Assembly (NCBI RefSeq): GCF_023073715.1
Contig: NZ_JADPKA010000046.1
Coordinates: forward strand, 62,001 to 126,000
Length of the DNA stretch: 64,000 nucleotides
Reading direction: 5' to 3'
Source: Bradyrhizobium sp. 164
GTDB taxonomy: Bacteria; Pseudomonadota; Alphaproteobacteria; Rhizobiales; Xanthobacteraceae
Below, piece after piece: positions 43,404-52,463 of this stretch (positions are counted from its first letter, which is position 1; every line of letters starts with the position of its first letter). Under the pieces are notes generated by a model, which did no database searches, was not told where the DNA came from, and worked only from the letters and a program-made list of their open reading frames with translations. The position numbers were made by a program, and so were the translations under genes.

Positions 43404-44347
43404 GGTCGTCGCAAATCATGTCTGACCTCATCCTGAGGAGCGCGGAACGCGCGTCTCGAAGGATGCAGGCCCGGCTGTGGCTCCTCGCCCTTCGAGAGGC
43501 CGCGGAGCCTGTCATCGGGCCGCGCTCCGCGCGGACCCGTTGGCGGCTCCTCAGGGTCAGGGGGCGACAGCTGTCGCGCCTTTGCTCGATCGTGGTTCTG
43601 GCGATCGTAACCTCGCTTGGCGGCTGCAAGGAGAAGCGCGATCCCGGCTTCCAGGGCTGGGTCGAGGCCGACATGATCTTCGTCAGCCCGGACGAAGCCG
43701 GCCGGGTGACCAAGCTCAATGTCCGCGAGGGCGACGAGGTCAAGGTAGGCGATCACCTCTATTCCGTCGATGACGACCTCCAGCTTGCCGATCTCAACCA
43801 GCAGAAGGCGACGCTGGCGAATGCGCAGCAGACCTATGACCGGGCGGCCTCGCTGAGCAAGACCGGCTCCGGCACGCAGGCCAATCTCGATTCTGCTGTT
43901 TCGGCTTTACGGGTGGCGCAAGCGCGGGTGGCGACGTCGGAGACGCGGCTAGCGCGTCGCAAGGGCTTTGCGCCGGTCGCAGGCACCATCCAGCAGATCT
44001 ATTTCCGCGAGGGCGAGATGGTGGCGGCGCAGCGGCCGGTGCTCTCGATCATGCCGCCCGGCAACATGAAGCTGCGCTTCTTCGTGCCGGAGACCGAGCT
44101 GCCGAAGCTCGCCATCGGGGACACAGTGCGCATCGCCTGCGACAATTGCGCGGCCGATCTCACCGCAAAGATCTATTTCATCGCGACCTCGGCCGAATAC
44201 ACCCCGCCCGTCATCTACAGTCTCGATGAGCGGAACAAGCTGGTCTATCTGATCCAGGCGCGGCCCTCGCGCCCCGACGCCTTGCGCGTCGGACAGCCGA
44301 TCAACGTCTATCTCGATCCGAAGACACCGGTGGCGGATAGGCGATGA
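43400..44347 (+). CDS. HlyD-type periplasmic adaptor, lipoprotein
   Basis: A 315-residue frame. Residues from about 55 carry a lipoprotein signal (CSIVVLAIVTSLGGCKEK), then a membrane-fusion core: FVSPDEAGRVTKLNVREGDEVKVGDHLYSVDD, a coiled coil (TLANAQQTYDRAASL) and FAPVAGTIQQIYFREGEMV. It links the inner-membrane exporter to an outer-membrane channel. The first ~54 codons are a dispersed repeat (43426-43561), so the native start is uncertain; a start within the later codons just before the signal peptide is likely. Confidence 0.85.
   Translation: MRSSQIMSDLILRSAERASRRMQARLWLLALREAAEPVIGPRSARTRWRLLRVRGRQLSRLCSIVVLAIVTSLGGCKEKRDPGFQGWVEADMIFVSPDEAGRVTKLNVREGDEVKVGDHLYSVDDDLQLADLNQQKATLANAQQTYDRAASLSKTGSGTQANLDSAVSALRVAQARVATSETRLARRKGFAPVAGTIQQIYFREGEMVAAQRPVLSIMPPGNMKLRFFVPETELPKLAIGDTVRIACDNCAADLTAKIYFIATSAEYTPPVIYSLDERNKLVYLIQARPSRPDALRVGQPINVYLDPKTPVADRR
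43426..43561. repeat. Dispersed repeat inside 5' end of HlyD gene
   Basis: CCTCATCCTGAGGAGC at one end and GCTCCTCAGGGTCAGG at the other form inverted arms, with inner GCGTCTCGAAGGATG and CCTTCGAGAGG. This is the CCTCATCCTGAGGAG class common in Bradyrhizobium intergenic regions. Here it extends the open frame instead of lying between genes. Confidence 0.8.
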
Positions 44348-45276
44348 GCGGCGGCAACGGCATCGCGATCGACGTCAAGGGCCTGACCAAGTCGTTCGGG
44401 GGCCGCGAGGTCGTGCACGATCTGTCGATGCAGGTGAGGCGCGGCTCGATCTACGGCTTCCTCGGGCCGAACGGCTCGGGCAAGACCACCACCATTCGCA
44501 TCCTCTGCGGCCTGCTCACGCCCGACAGCGGCGAGGGCACCTGCCTCGGCTACGACATCCGCCGCGATGCCGAAAAGATCAAGCGCCAGGTCGGCTACAT
44601 GACCCAGCGCTTCAGCCTGTATCAGGATCTCTCGGTGCGCGAGAACCTCGAATTTGTCGCGCGCCTCTATGGCCTCACTGACGCGCGCGGCGCTGCGCGC
44701 GACATGATCAAGCGGCTCGGACTGTCGGGCCGCGAGGAGCAGCTGGCCGGCGAGCTCTCCGGCGGCTGGAAGCAGCGCCTGGCATTAGGTGCCTGCACGC
44801 TGCCCAATCCGCAACTCCTGCTGCTCGACGAGCCGACCGCCGGCGTTGATCCCAAGGCGCGGCGCGACTTCTGGAACGAGATCCACGCGCTCGCCGCCGA
44901 CGGCCTCACCGTGCTGGTCTCGACCCATTACATGGACGAGGCCGAGCGCTGTCACGAGATCGCCTATATCGCTTATGGTCATCTCCTGACGCATGGCACG
45001 GTGGAGCAGGTGATCGCCAAATCCGCGCTCACCACCTACACGGTCACGGGCGAAGACCTCAATGAGATCGCGGCCGCGCTCACGGGCAAGCCCGGCATCG
45101 ATATGGTGGCGCCGTTCGGCACCTCGCTGCACGTTTCGGGGCGCGACGTCGCTGCGCTCGAGGCCAGCATCGGGCCGTGGCGCGAGAGAAGCGGCCTGCA
45201 CTGGCAGAAATCGTCGCCATCGCTCGAAGACGTGTTCATCGAGCTGATGAGCCGCTCAAAGGACAATTTCCAGTAA
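44344..45276 (+). CDS. ABC transporter ATPase (drug/ABC-2 type)
   Basis: A 310-residue ATPase of the CcmA/YbhF group: Walker A GPNGSGKTTT, Q-loop YMTQRFSLYQDLSVRENL, signature LSGGWKQRLALG, Walker B LLLLDEPTAGVDP, switch STHYMDEAERC. The C-terminal extension is typical. It overlaps the HlyD stop (ATGA) and powers the ABC-2 permease that follows. Confidence 0.92.
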   Translation: MSGGNGIAIDVKGLTKSFGGREVVHDLSMQVRRGSIYGFLGPNGSGKTTTIRILCGLLTPDSGEGTCLGYDIRRDAEKIKRQVGYMTQRFSLYQDLSVRENLEFVARLYGLTDARGAARDMIKRLGLSGREEQLAGELSGGWKQRLALGACTLPNPQLLLLDEPTAGVDPKARRDFWNEIHALAADGLTVLVSTHYMDEAERCHEIAYIAYGHLLTHGTVEQVIAKSALTTYTVTGEDLNEIAAALTGKPGIDMVAPFGTSLHVSGRDVAALEASIGPWRERSGLHWQKSSPSLEDVFIELMSRSKDNFQ

Positions 45277-45287
45277 GGACAATTTCC
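45259..45287 (+). repeat. 16-base tandem duplication at gene junction
   Basis: AAGGACAATTTCC occurs at 45259-45271 and again at 45275-45287, spanning the end of the ATPase gene and the ribosome site of the permease. The second AAGGA lies 9 bases before the permease ATG. Confidence 0.7.
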
Positions 45288-45288
45288 C

Positions 45289-46452
45289 ATGAGCGCTGTC
45301 GATCATCCCGCGCCGGCCCACGAAATCCGGGAGCGCTTCGGCTTCTGGAAACGCTCCTATGCGATGCTGGTCAAGGAGTTCATCCAGCTGAGGCGCGACC
45401 GCGTCTCGTTCGCCATGATCGTGATGCTGCCGGTGATGCAGCTCATGCTGTTCGGCTATGCCATCAACACCACACCGCGTAACCTGCCAAGCGCGGTGCT
45501 GCTCCAGGAGGACTCCGATCTCGCCCGCTCGATCCTGAAGGCGCTGGAGAACACCGCCTATTTCCGCTTCCTCTATGAAGTGCACGATGTCGATGATTTC
45601 GACAATCTGCTGAAATCCGGCAAGGTGCTGTTCGGCGTCGAGATCCCGCGCGGCTTCGAGCGGGCGGTGCGGCGCGGCGACAGGCCGGCGCTGCTGGTCG
45701 CGGCCGACGCCACCGATCCGGTTGCGGCAAGCTCGGCGATCGGTTCGCTCGGCATGGTGGTGCAGACCGCGCTCAAGCACGATCTCTACATCGGCGATCC
45801 CCCGGAGATGCCGTTCGAGATCCGCGCCCATGCCCGCTACAATCCGGCCGCGGCCTCCAGCCTCAACATCGTGCCGGGCCTCGTCGGCACCATCCTCACC
45901 ATGACCATGCTGATCTTCACCGCGCTGTCGGTCACGCGCGAGGTCGAGCGCGGCACCATGGAGAGCCTGTTGTCGATGCCGATCAAGCCGGTCGAGGTGA
46001 TGTTCGGCAAGATCGTGCCTTACGTCCTGGTCGGCTTCCTCCAGGCCTTCCTCATCATTGGCATTGGTGTCGGCCTGTTCGGCGTGCCCCTGCTTGGCAA
46101 TCTGTTCCTCCTGGCGCTGCTCTCGACGCTGTTCATCACCACGAATCTGTCGATCGGCTACACGATCTCCACGCTGGTGCAGAACCAACTTCAGGCCATG
46201 CAGATGTCGATGATGTTCTTTCTGCCGAGCATCCTGCTCTCCGGCTTCATGTTCCCGTTCGCGGGGATGCCGGCCTGGGCGCAATATCTCGGCGAGGGCC
46301 TGCCGCTGACCCATTATCTGCGTATCGTCCGCGCCATCATGCTGAAGGGCGCGACCATGCAGAACCTGCGCTTCGACACGCTGGCGCTGGCGGCCCTGAT
46401 GCTGCTTGCCATGACCATCGCAGTGACGCGCTTCCGCCGCACGCTGGATTGA
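45289..46452 (+). CDS. ABC-2 type permease
   Basis: A 387-residue membrane protein of the YbhS/YbhR class: an N-terminal helix (FAMIVMLPVMQLMLFGYAINT), a large periplasmic domain (about 60-190) and five C-terminal helices with VEVMFGKIVPYVLVGFLQAFLI and FFLPSILLSGFMFPFAGMP. Only one permease is seen, so it may work as a homodimer. The substrate is unknown; hydrophobic compounds are typical. Confidence 0.9.
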   Translation: MSAVDHPAPAHEIRERFGFWKRSYAMLVKEFIQLRRDRVSFAMIVMLPVMQLMLFGYAINTTPRNLPSAVLLQEDSDLARSILKALENTAYFRFLYEVHDVDDFDNLLKSGKVLFGVEIPRGFERAVRRGDRPALLVAADATDPVAASSAIGSLGMVVQTALKHDLYIGDPPEMPFEIRAHARYNPAAASSLNIVPGLVGTILTMTMLIFTALSVTREVERGTMESLLSMPIKPVEVMFGKIVPYVLVGFLQAFLIIGIGVGLFGVPLLGNLFLLALLSTLFITTNLSIGYTISTLVQNQLQAMQMSMMFFLPSILLSGFMFPFAGMPAWAQYLGEGLPLTHYLRIVRAIMLKGATMQNLRFDTLALAALMLLAMTIAVTRFRRTLD

Positions 46453-46458
46453 GGCAAG

Positions 46459-47790
46459 ATGCCCCCGGAATCGAGGGGCGGAATGGCGAAATTTGCGAGC
46501 AGGAAGACGCGGCAGCATGCCGTGCTATCGGACGATTTCGAGCGTGAGCTGACGCGGGAGGTGCTGCGCACCGAACTGTTGCGGGTGCGCGCGCTGATCA
46601 TGACGGGCTGCGTCATGGTGTTGTTCCTCACCGCGATCTATCTGATCGAGCCCGCTGTCGTGAACCGGGTCTGGCGCGGAACGGAAGGGCTGATCGAGGT
46701 CTATGGCCTTCTGGTCGGTTTCATCCTGTTCGAAGTCTGGGTCCACACCCAGATCAGGAAGAACCTCCGCCTCGATCGCGACCTGCCGGTGATCAGGCGC
46801 TATATCGGCACGCTGATCGAGACCTCGCTGCCCACGGTGATTCTCATCCTGCAAATCCGGACCATGGGCGCGAGCCAGGCGCTCGGCTTCGCCGTGCCGC
46901 TGATGTACTTCATTTTTGTCATCCTCTCGACCCTGCGGCTCGATTTCTGGCTCTCCACCTTCACGGGTTTCGTGGCCGCCGCCGGACTTCTGGCCGTCGC
47001 GCTGTATTACAATTCGGCGAGCGAAGCCGGCGAGCCCCAGATCTATTTTCACGCGGTGCGCAGCATTGTCATCCTGATCTGCGGCGTGCTCGCCGGCGCC
47101 GTCGGCGCGCAGCTGCGGCGGCAATTTGCCGCGAGCATCGCGGCGGCGACCGCGCGCGACCGGGTGACCAATCTGTTCGGCCAACACGTCTCGCCGCAGG
47201 TGGTGGAGCGGCTGATGGCGGCGGGAACGAGCGCCAGCGGTGATCTCCGCCGCGTCGCGGTGATGTTCGTCGATTTCCGCGGCTTCACGGCCGGCGCGCA
47301 GTCCCGCACGCCCCAGGAGGTGGTCGACCGGCTCGACGGCGCCTTCGCAATATTGGTCGACATTCTCGATCGCCACGGCGGTATCGTGAACAAGTTTTTG
47401 GGTGACGGTTTTCTCGCGCTGTTCGGCGCGCCGCTGGAAGCCTCCGACGCCGCGCATCGCGCTGTCGCCGCAGGCCGCGAGATGCTAACCGCGATGAATC
47501 GCATCAACGCGCAAACCAGCTGGCCGCTGCGGATCGGCATCGGCATCCATTTCGGTGAGGTTGTCGCCGGCAATATCGGCTCGCCCCGACGCAAGGAATA
47601 CACGGTCATCGGCGACACCGTGAACTTCGCCTCGCGGCTGGAGGCGCTGAACAAGGAGTTCGGCTCCCAGCTCCTGATTTCCGCATCCGTCCGCGAAGTG
47701 CTGGGCGACGACGGCAGCGACGCCGTGGCGCTGGGCGAGGTCGAGGTGCGCGGCTATGAGCGGCCGGTCGCGGTGTTTCAGCTGGGGTGA
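46459..47790 (+). CDS. Class III adenylate/guanylate cyclase, membrane-bound
   Basis: A 443-residue protein. An N-terminal membrane region of about six helices (residues 40-220) leads to a short linker and a class III catalytic domain (about 250-440). The metal-binding aspartates are in VAVMFVDFRGFT and NKFLGDGFLALFG; the core YTVIGDTVNFASRLEAL is intact, so it should make cyclic nucleotide. It starts 6 bases after the permease stop and may be co-transcribed with the exporter. The signal sensed is unknown. Confidence 0.9.
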   Translation: MPPESRGGMAKFASRKTRQHAVLSDDFERELTREVLRTELLRVRALIMTGCVMVLFLTAIYLIEPAVVNRVWRGTEGLIEVYGLLVGFILFEVWVHTQIRKNLRLDRDLPVIRRYIGTLIETSLPTVILILQIRTMGASQALGFAVPLMYFIFVILSTLRLDFWLSTFTGFVAAAGLLAVALYYNSASEAGEPQIYFHAVRSIVILICGVLAGAVGAQLRRQFAASIAAATARDRVTNLFGQHVSPQVVERLMAAGTSASGDLRRVAVMFVDFRGFTAGAQSRTPQEVVDRLDGAFAILVDILDRHGGIVNKFLGDGFLALFGAPLEASDAAHRAVAAGREMLTAMNRINAQTSWPLRIGIGIHFGEVVAGNIGSPRRKEYTVIGDTVNFASRLEALNKEFGSQLLISASVREVLGDDGSDAVALGEVEVRGYERPVAVFQLG

Positions 47791-47948
47791 GCGCTGTCTG
47801 GAACGGGGCGTAGGCAAAGCGCTCACCGTCTCTTCCGCGAATGCTCCGATTGCTCCGAATTTTGGGGCATGACGGGCGATGCTGCCGGCCTGTAGTGTTG
47901 CCGAAGACGCGGCCGGTTGCGGCCGCGACTTGCATGGGGAAACGAAAG

Positions 47949-48854
47949 ATGCAGCGCCGCTACATCACCGTCGATGTGTTCACCGACCGCGCCTTTGGCG
48001 GCAATCAGCTCGCCGTGGTGCTCGATGCCGGCGGGCTCTCCACTGAGCAGATGCAGGCGATCGCCACCGAATTCAACTACTCCGAGACGACCTTCGTGCT
48101 GCCGCCGCGCGACAAGGCGAATGATGCCGAGGTGCGCATCTTCACCCCCGTCAGGGAGATGCCCTTTGCAGGTCATCCGAATGTCGGCACGGCCTTCGTG
48201 CTGGCGACGATCGCCAAGGAGCCGAAGCCGCGCCTGCTGTTCGAAGAGAAGGCCGGACTCGTGCCGGTCGACATCCGGCGGGAGCAGGGCCGGGTGGTGA
48301 GCACCGAGCTCACCGCGCCGCAGCCGCTGTCCCGGCTGTCGCAATTGCCTGCCCTGGATGCCGCGAGCTGTATTTCGCTCAGCGCGGAGGATATCAAGGT
48401 CGACCGTCACGTGCCGCAGGTTGTCGGTGTTGGAACGCCATTTCTGGTGATCGAGCTGCATTCGCGCGATGCGCTCAAGCGGGCGAGATCCGATGCGGCG
48501 GCCTTTGGCCGGGTATTTCCGCGCGACGGCGCGGCCTCGGCCTGGTTCTATACGCGCGATGTGCCCGCGGCGGAGGCGCCCTGCGAGCTTCAAGCGCGGA
48601 TGTTCATGCGCGGTGCCGGCGGTCTCGCCGAGGATCCTGCCACCGGCAGCGCCACGGTCGCGGCCGCCGCGCTGTTCGCCGACCTCGACCCCGCGCGCGA
48701 CGGCGAATTCAAGCTCACCGTCGGTCAAGGTTTTGACATGGGCCGGCCGAGCCTGCTGCTGACGCGGGTGCGCAAGCAGGACGGCAAGATCCGCTCCGCC
48801 CATGTCGGTGGCAGCTGCGTGCAGATGATGGAAGGGACGTTTAAGCTGGGCTGA
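47949..48854 (+). CDS. PhzF family isomerase
   Basis: A 301-residue protein of the diaminopimelate-epimerase fold. FTDRAFGGNQLAVVLDAGGLS, the catalytic-Glu region FNYSETTFVLPP, PFAGHPNVGTAFVLA and GGLAEDPATGSATVAAAA are characteristic. PhzF isomerises an intermediate in phenazine synthesis, but most homologues, including this lone gene, have unknown substrates. ATG at 47949 has GGGGAAACG upstream. Confidence 0.9.
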   Translation: MQRRYITVDVFTDRAFGGNQLAVVLDAGGLSTEQMQAIATEFNYSETTFVLPPRDKANDAEVRIFTPVREMPFAGHPNVGTAFVLATIAKEPKPRLLFEEKAGLVPVDIRREQGRVVSTELTAPQPLSRLSQLPALDAASCISLSAEDIKVDRHVPQVVGVGTPFLVIELHSRDALKRARSDAAAFGRVFPRDGAASAWFYTRDVPAAEAPCELQARMFMRGAGGLAEDPATGSATVAAAALFADLDPARDGEFKLTVGQGFDMGRPSLLLTRVRKQDGKIRSAHVGGSCVQMMEGTFKLG

Positions 48855-48856
48855 TT

Positions 48857-48979
48857 TGTCGTTCCGGGGCAGCGCGTTGCGCTGAGCCCGGAAGCCGTCC
48901 ACCAACTCTGCCGCCCGATGGATTCTCAGGTGCGCAATTGCGCACCGTAGTTCGCGCTGACGCAGGCTCCGGAATGACG
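48857..48979. repeat. Dispersed palindromic repeat
   Basis: The outer TCGTTCCGG and CCGGAATGACGA arms enclose the core GGTGCGCAATTGCGCACC, a perfect palindrome. It has the same architecture as the element at 7352-7466. It lies between convergent PhzF and DUF488 genes. Confidence 0.75.
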
Positions 48980-48984
48980 AAGCG

Positions 48985-49446
48985 CTACACCTGCCGCCCC
49001 GCCAGATTCGTCACCGCCACGCCATCGCGCTCCTCGATGATCTCCGCAATCATCTGGCGGTGGCAGTGGGTGTGGTCGCGCTCGTAGCAGAGCAGGCACA
49101 CCGGGCCGGCCTTCTTCACCAGCGCCGAGAGCTCGTCCATCTCTTCCCTCGCCTGCGGCGTCTTCAGGTGCTTTGAATAGATCTTCTCCAGCACGTCGTA
49201 TTGCCCGCTGCGCGCGGCGAGCCGGCCTTCCTTCGGAGTGCCGAGCGCGGCGAGGTGGACATAGCCGATGCCGCGCTCATCGAGGCCCGCGGACAGCTGC
49301 TTCTTGGAAAAGCCCGGCCGGCGCGAGGACGTCACCGCGCGCACGTCGACCACGAGCTTGACGCCGGCCTGCTCCAGCTCGTCGAGAACCGCTTTGGGCG
49401 GTGTCTGCTCATAGCCGATGGTGAAGAGTTTTTTCGCCTTCGCCAT
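48985..49446 (-). CDS. DUF488 family protein
   Basis: A 153-residue protein. FTIGYEQTPPKAVLDELEQAGVKLVVDVRAVTSSRRPGFSKKQL and VCLLCYERDHTHCHRQMIAEII, with the Cys/His cluster, are diagnostic of DUF488. The ATG at 49446 is favoured over 49452 because GAGG then sits at a workable distance. It follows the DUF72 gene by 8 bases; this DUF72-DUF488 pairing is common. The function is unknown. Confidence 0.85.
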   Translation of the reverse strand: MAKAKKLFTIGYEQTPPKAVLDELEQAGVKLVVDVRAVTSSRRPGFSKKQLSAGLDERGIGYVHLAALGTPKEGRLAARSGQYDVLEKIYSKHLKTPQAREEMDELSALVKKAGPVCLLCYERDHTHCHRQMIAEIIEERDGVAVTNLAGRQV

Positions 49447-49454
49447 GGACATCC

Positions 49455-50291
49455 TCAGCTCACCCGCGCGATCAGTTCCATGGCGCCCTGCGGCGCGCGC
49501 ACCTTGCCTTCGTGGATGACGTAGGCGAACACGTCGCGCGGCTCCTTCTTCGGCTTGGCTTTGTCAACCTTCGGCAGGTCATCGGGTTCACTGCCCGAAG
49601 CCCAGGCCTGAAAGCGCGCGGCCCAGGCATCGAGCTGCTTCGGCGGATAGCAGGTCTTGATCTCGTCATTGCCCTTCTGAAGCCTTGCATAGACGAAGTC
49701 GCCGGCGACGTCGGCAATCGCCGGATATTTGCCGTGCTCGGCGAACACCACCGGCGTCTCGAATTCGCGGATCAGCGCAACGAAATCCGGCGTGCAGAAG
49801 CTGTCATGGCGCACTTCCACGACATGGCGCAGCGCGCGTCCGTCGAGCTGGCGCGGCAGCAGCTCCAGAAACTTGCCGAAATCGGCGCCGTCGAATTTTT
49901 TCGTCGGCGCGAACTGCCAGAGCACCGGCCCGAGATGGTCGCCGAGCTCCAGCACGCCGGAATCGTAGAACCGCTTGATGGAATCGCCCGCCTCGGCGAG
50001 CACGCGGCGATTGGTGGCGAAGCGCGGTCCCTTCACCGAGAACACGAAACCCTCGGGCACCTCGCTCGCCCATTTGCGAAAGCTCTCCGGCTTCTGTGAG
50101 CCGTAATAGGTGCCGTTGATCTCGATCGAGGTCAGCTTCGAGGCGGCGTACGACAGCTCCTTGGCCTGCGTCAGCTTCTCCGGATAGAACACGCCGCGCC
50201 AGGGCTCGAAGGTCCAGCCGCCGATGCCGATGAAGATGTTGCCGGATTTTTTTGACGCGGTTTTTGCTTTGGCCACGGAAGGATCTCGCAT
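49455..50291 (-). CDS. DUF72 family TIM-barrel protein
   Basis: A 278-residue protein with the YecE/DUF72 pattern: IGIGGWTFEPWRGVFYPE, SYAASKLTSIEINGTYYGSQKPESFRKWA, FVFSVKGPRFATN, VLWQFAPTKKFD and VVEVRHDSF. A conserved active-site-like cleft is known in the family, but no reaction is established. It forms an operon with DUF488. Confidence 0.88.
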   Translation of the reverse strand: MRDPSVAKAKTASKKSGNIFIGIGGWTFEPWRGVFYPEKLTQAKELSYAASKLTSIEINGTYYGSQKPESFRKWASEVPEGFVFSVKGPRFATNRRVLAEAGDSIKRFYDSGVLELGDHLGPVLWQFAPTKKFDGADFGKFLELLPRQLDGRALRHVVEVRHDSFCTPDFVALIREFETPVVFAEHGKYPAIADVAGDFVYARLQKGNDEIKTCYPPKQLDAWAARFQAWASGSEPDDLPKVDKAKPKKEPRDVFAYVIHEGKVRAPQGAMELIARVS

Positions 50292-50391
50292 CGACGGGGA
50301 GGGACCTCATCCTAATCAAACCAGTTGTGATTGGCCAGTTGGCCGGTCCTGTCTAAGCTCGCGCCTGGACCCGCGAAAAAAGGAGAACAAG

Positions 50392-50772
50392 ATGCGGATG
50401 CTGTTGCTGGGAGCCGCGCTCGTCATGATGACATCTGCTGCCATGACATGTTCTGCTTTGGCGGATGACGACGACACCAAAAGCGCACAGAAACTCGCCC
50501 AGCAGGGCCGCGACGATTACTGGCATTGCCTGGCGCGGGAATATTCCCGCGACTCTAATCAGGGCCTGTCGGAACAGGATTTTGGCCGTTCGGTCGCGGG
50601 CGCCTGTCCATCGGAGCGGCAATATTATCGCGTGGTGCTGCTCGATTATCTCACCACGCATTACCCCAACATCGATGCCGGCGCCCATCTCGATACCGCA
50701 AACAGGGCGGTGGAGTCGGCGCAGAAGGACATTGTGATGGCCTACGTCAAGCACCGGCCGCCGCAGAAATAG
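50392..50772 (+). CDS. Secreted hypothetical protein, 126 residues
   Basis: The ATG at 50392 has AGGAGA at a good distance; the upstream open frame runs into the DUF72 promoter region and is not real. The signal peptide (1-24, TCSALAD) is followed by a charged mature domain (ARQ-type helices: KSAQKLAQQGRDDYWHCLAREY, EQDFGRSVAGACPSERQYYR). Two cysteines may pair. The family is not recognised. Confidence 0.7.
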   Translation: MRMLLLGAALVMMTSAAMTCSALADDDDTKSAQKLAQQGRDDYWHCLAREYSRDSNQGLSEQDFGRSVAGACPSERQYYRVVLLDYLTTHYPNIDAGAHLDTANRAVESAQKDIVMAYVKHRPPQK

Positions 50773-50860
50773 CTCCATTGAGCTTTGCGGCATGGCGAAC
50801 CCTTCCGGCTGTGCGGTCATCCATGATATCACTGGGCGCATCTGGAACAGGGATGGGTCC

Positions 50861-51064
50861 ATGTCGTCTGAGTCGGTGGGGGGCATTCTGGGCGCGATCG
50901 TCGCGGCGGCCGTGCTTGCGGTCGCCGTCGTATTCGGCCCGATTGGCCAGTACGGCAGGCCGCCCAAGCCGGTAAAAGTCGAGTCAGCCCCTGCCGCGGC
51001 ACCCGCCGCCCCTGCCGCGCCGGCGCCGCGAGGGCCTGTGATTCGGGAAGTGCCCAACCAATAG
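50861..51064 (+). CDS. Small single-helix membrane protein, 67 residues
   Basis: MSSESVGGILGAIVAAAVLAV forms one N-terminal helix, followed by an Ala/Pro-rich tail (SAPAAAPAAPAAPAPRG). ATG at 50861 is preferred; an in-frame ATG at 50792 adds a non-conserved stretch. It could be a small envelope protein. Confidence 0.55.
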   Translation: MSSESVGGILGAIVAAAVLAVAVVFGPIGQYGRPPKPVKVESAPAAAPAAPAAPAPRGPVIREVPNQ

Positions 51065-51125
51065 GGGGCGGAAAAGTGCCCTGAAGGGGGCCTTGCGGAG
51101 CGGCCTCGCCATTCCTATCTAGCTT

Positions 51126-51230
51126 CTAACGGCGACGTTGAGTGACGTTCTCCGTCGTTGGAACGACCTTGGAATAGCTCAGGCCTGCGCCGGATGTACG
51201 CGCGGCCCGCCGTTCCGGGGTCGTTGGCAT
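51126..51230 (-). CDS. Possible micro-protein, 34 residues
   Basis: The ATG at 51230 has AGAGGG eight bases upstream. The peptide is basic (MPTTPERRAARTSGAG... ending NVTQRRR). It may be real or a chance frame; it reads against the glycosyltransferase gene. Confidence 0.35.
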   Translation of the reverse strand: MPTTPERRAARTSGAGLSYSKVVPTTENVTQRRR

Positions 51231-51323
51231 TTTAGGCCCTCTTTTGGGCCGTTCCCCACACAAACCTCGGCTTGGTAGCGCAAGAACTTGGCAGCGCAAG
51301 ACACGGCGGATATACGCTCCGTC

Positions 51324-52457
51324 ATGAATGAAGCGATCAGACCGGGCGCCGACAACCTGCCGCAGGCTCAAGAGGGGCCGGAACTGTCGGTGATCGTCCC
51401 GACTTTCAACGAGCGCGACAACGTCACGGTGCTGTACCGGCGGCTGGAGGCGACGCTCGCCAGCGTCGCCTGGGAAGTCGTGTTCGTCGACGACAATTCG
51501 CCCGACGGCACCTGGGACGTCGTGCGTGCGCTGGCGCAGCGCGACAGCCGTGTGCGCTGTGTCCGCCGCATCGGCCGCCGCGGCCTGTCAGGCGCCTGCA
51601 TCGAGGGCATCCTCGCCTCGAGCGCACCCTATGTGGCCGTGATCGACGCCGACCTGCAGCATGACGAGACGCAACTGCCGAAGATGCTGTTGCTGCTCGC
51701 GAGCGATCAAGCCGACATCGTGGTCGGCAGCCGCTACATCGAGGGCTACAAGAGCGAGGGCTTCAACAAGCAGCGCGCGGGGGCCAGCGCGCTGGCGACC
51801 GAGTTCGCCCGGAAGATGCTGCGGGTCGAGATCGCCGATCCCATGAGCGGCTTCTTCATGATCCGCCGCGATCGTTTCGAGCAGCTCGCGCCAAAGCTGT
51901 CGGTGCACGGTTTCAAGATCCTGCTCGACCTGGTCGCGACCGCGCATGGCAACTTACGTGCGGTCGAGATTCCCTACACCTTTGGCGCCCGGCAGCACGG
52001 CGAGAGCAAGCTCGATTCCATGGTCGCGCTGGACTTCCTTGGCCTCGTGCTGGCCAAGCTGAGCAACGACATCGTCTCGCTGCGCTTTATCTTGTTCGCG
52101 ATGGTCGGCGGCATCGGCCTCGTGGTGCATCTCGCCACGCTGTTCATCGCGCTTCAGCTGTTCAAGGCGCCGTTCGCGGAGGCGCAGGCCGCCGGCGCCA
52201 TCGTCGCCATGACCAGCAATTTCATCCTCAACAACTTCCTCACTTATCGCGACCAGCGGCTGAAGGGCTTTGCGCTGCTGCGCGGCTTGATCGCCTTCTA
52301 CATCGTGTGCAGCGTCGGCCTGCTCGCCAATGTCGGCGTCGCCTTCTCGGTCTACGACCAGGAGCCGATCTGGTGGCTGGCCGGCATGGCCGGTGCATTG
52401 ATGGGCGTGGTGTGGAACTACGCGATGTCCGGACTGTTCGTCTGGCGCAAGAAATAG
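51324..52457 (+). CDS. Polyprenyl-phosphate glycosyltransferase (GT2) with GtrA domain
   Basis: A 377-residue protein. Residues about 20-240 form a GT2 (dolichol-phosphate mannose synthase type) domain: LSVIVPTFNERDNVTVLYRRLE, VVFVDDNSPDGTWDVV, VAVIDADLQHDE (DxD-like) and GSRYIEGYKSEG. Residues about 255-375 form a four-helix GtrA domain. It should make polyprenyl-phosphate sugar and deliver it across the membrane for the GT39 enzyme encoded next (6-base gap). Ribosome site before 51324 is weak. Confidence 0.9.
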   Translation: MNEAIRPGADNLPQAQEGPELSVIVPTFNERDNVTVLYRRLEATLASVAWEVVFVDDNSPDGTWDVVRALAQRDSRVRCVRRIGRRGLSGACIEGILASSAPYVAVIDADLQHDETQLPKMLLLLASDQADIVVGSRYIEGYKSEGFNKQRAGASALATEFARKMLRVEIADPMSGFFMIRRDRFEQLAPKLSVHGFKILLDLVATAHGNLRAVEIPYTFGARQHGESKLDSMVALDFLGLVLAKLSNDIVSLRFILFAMVGGIGLVVHLATLFIALQLFKAPFAEAQAAGAIVAMTSNFILNNFLTYRDQRLKGFALLRGLIAFYIVCSVGLLANVGVAFSVYDQEPIWWLAGMAGALMGVVWNYAMSGLFVWRKK

Positions 52458-52463
52458 CGCGAT

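Noticed and set aside
45256..46518. 420-codon open frame on the minus strand
   Set aside because: Antisense to the ABC-2 permease; shadow composition.
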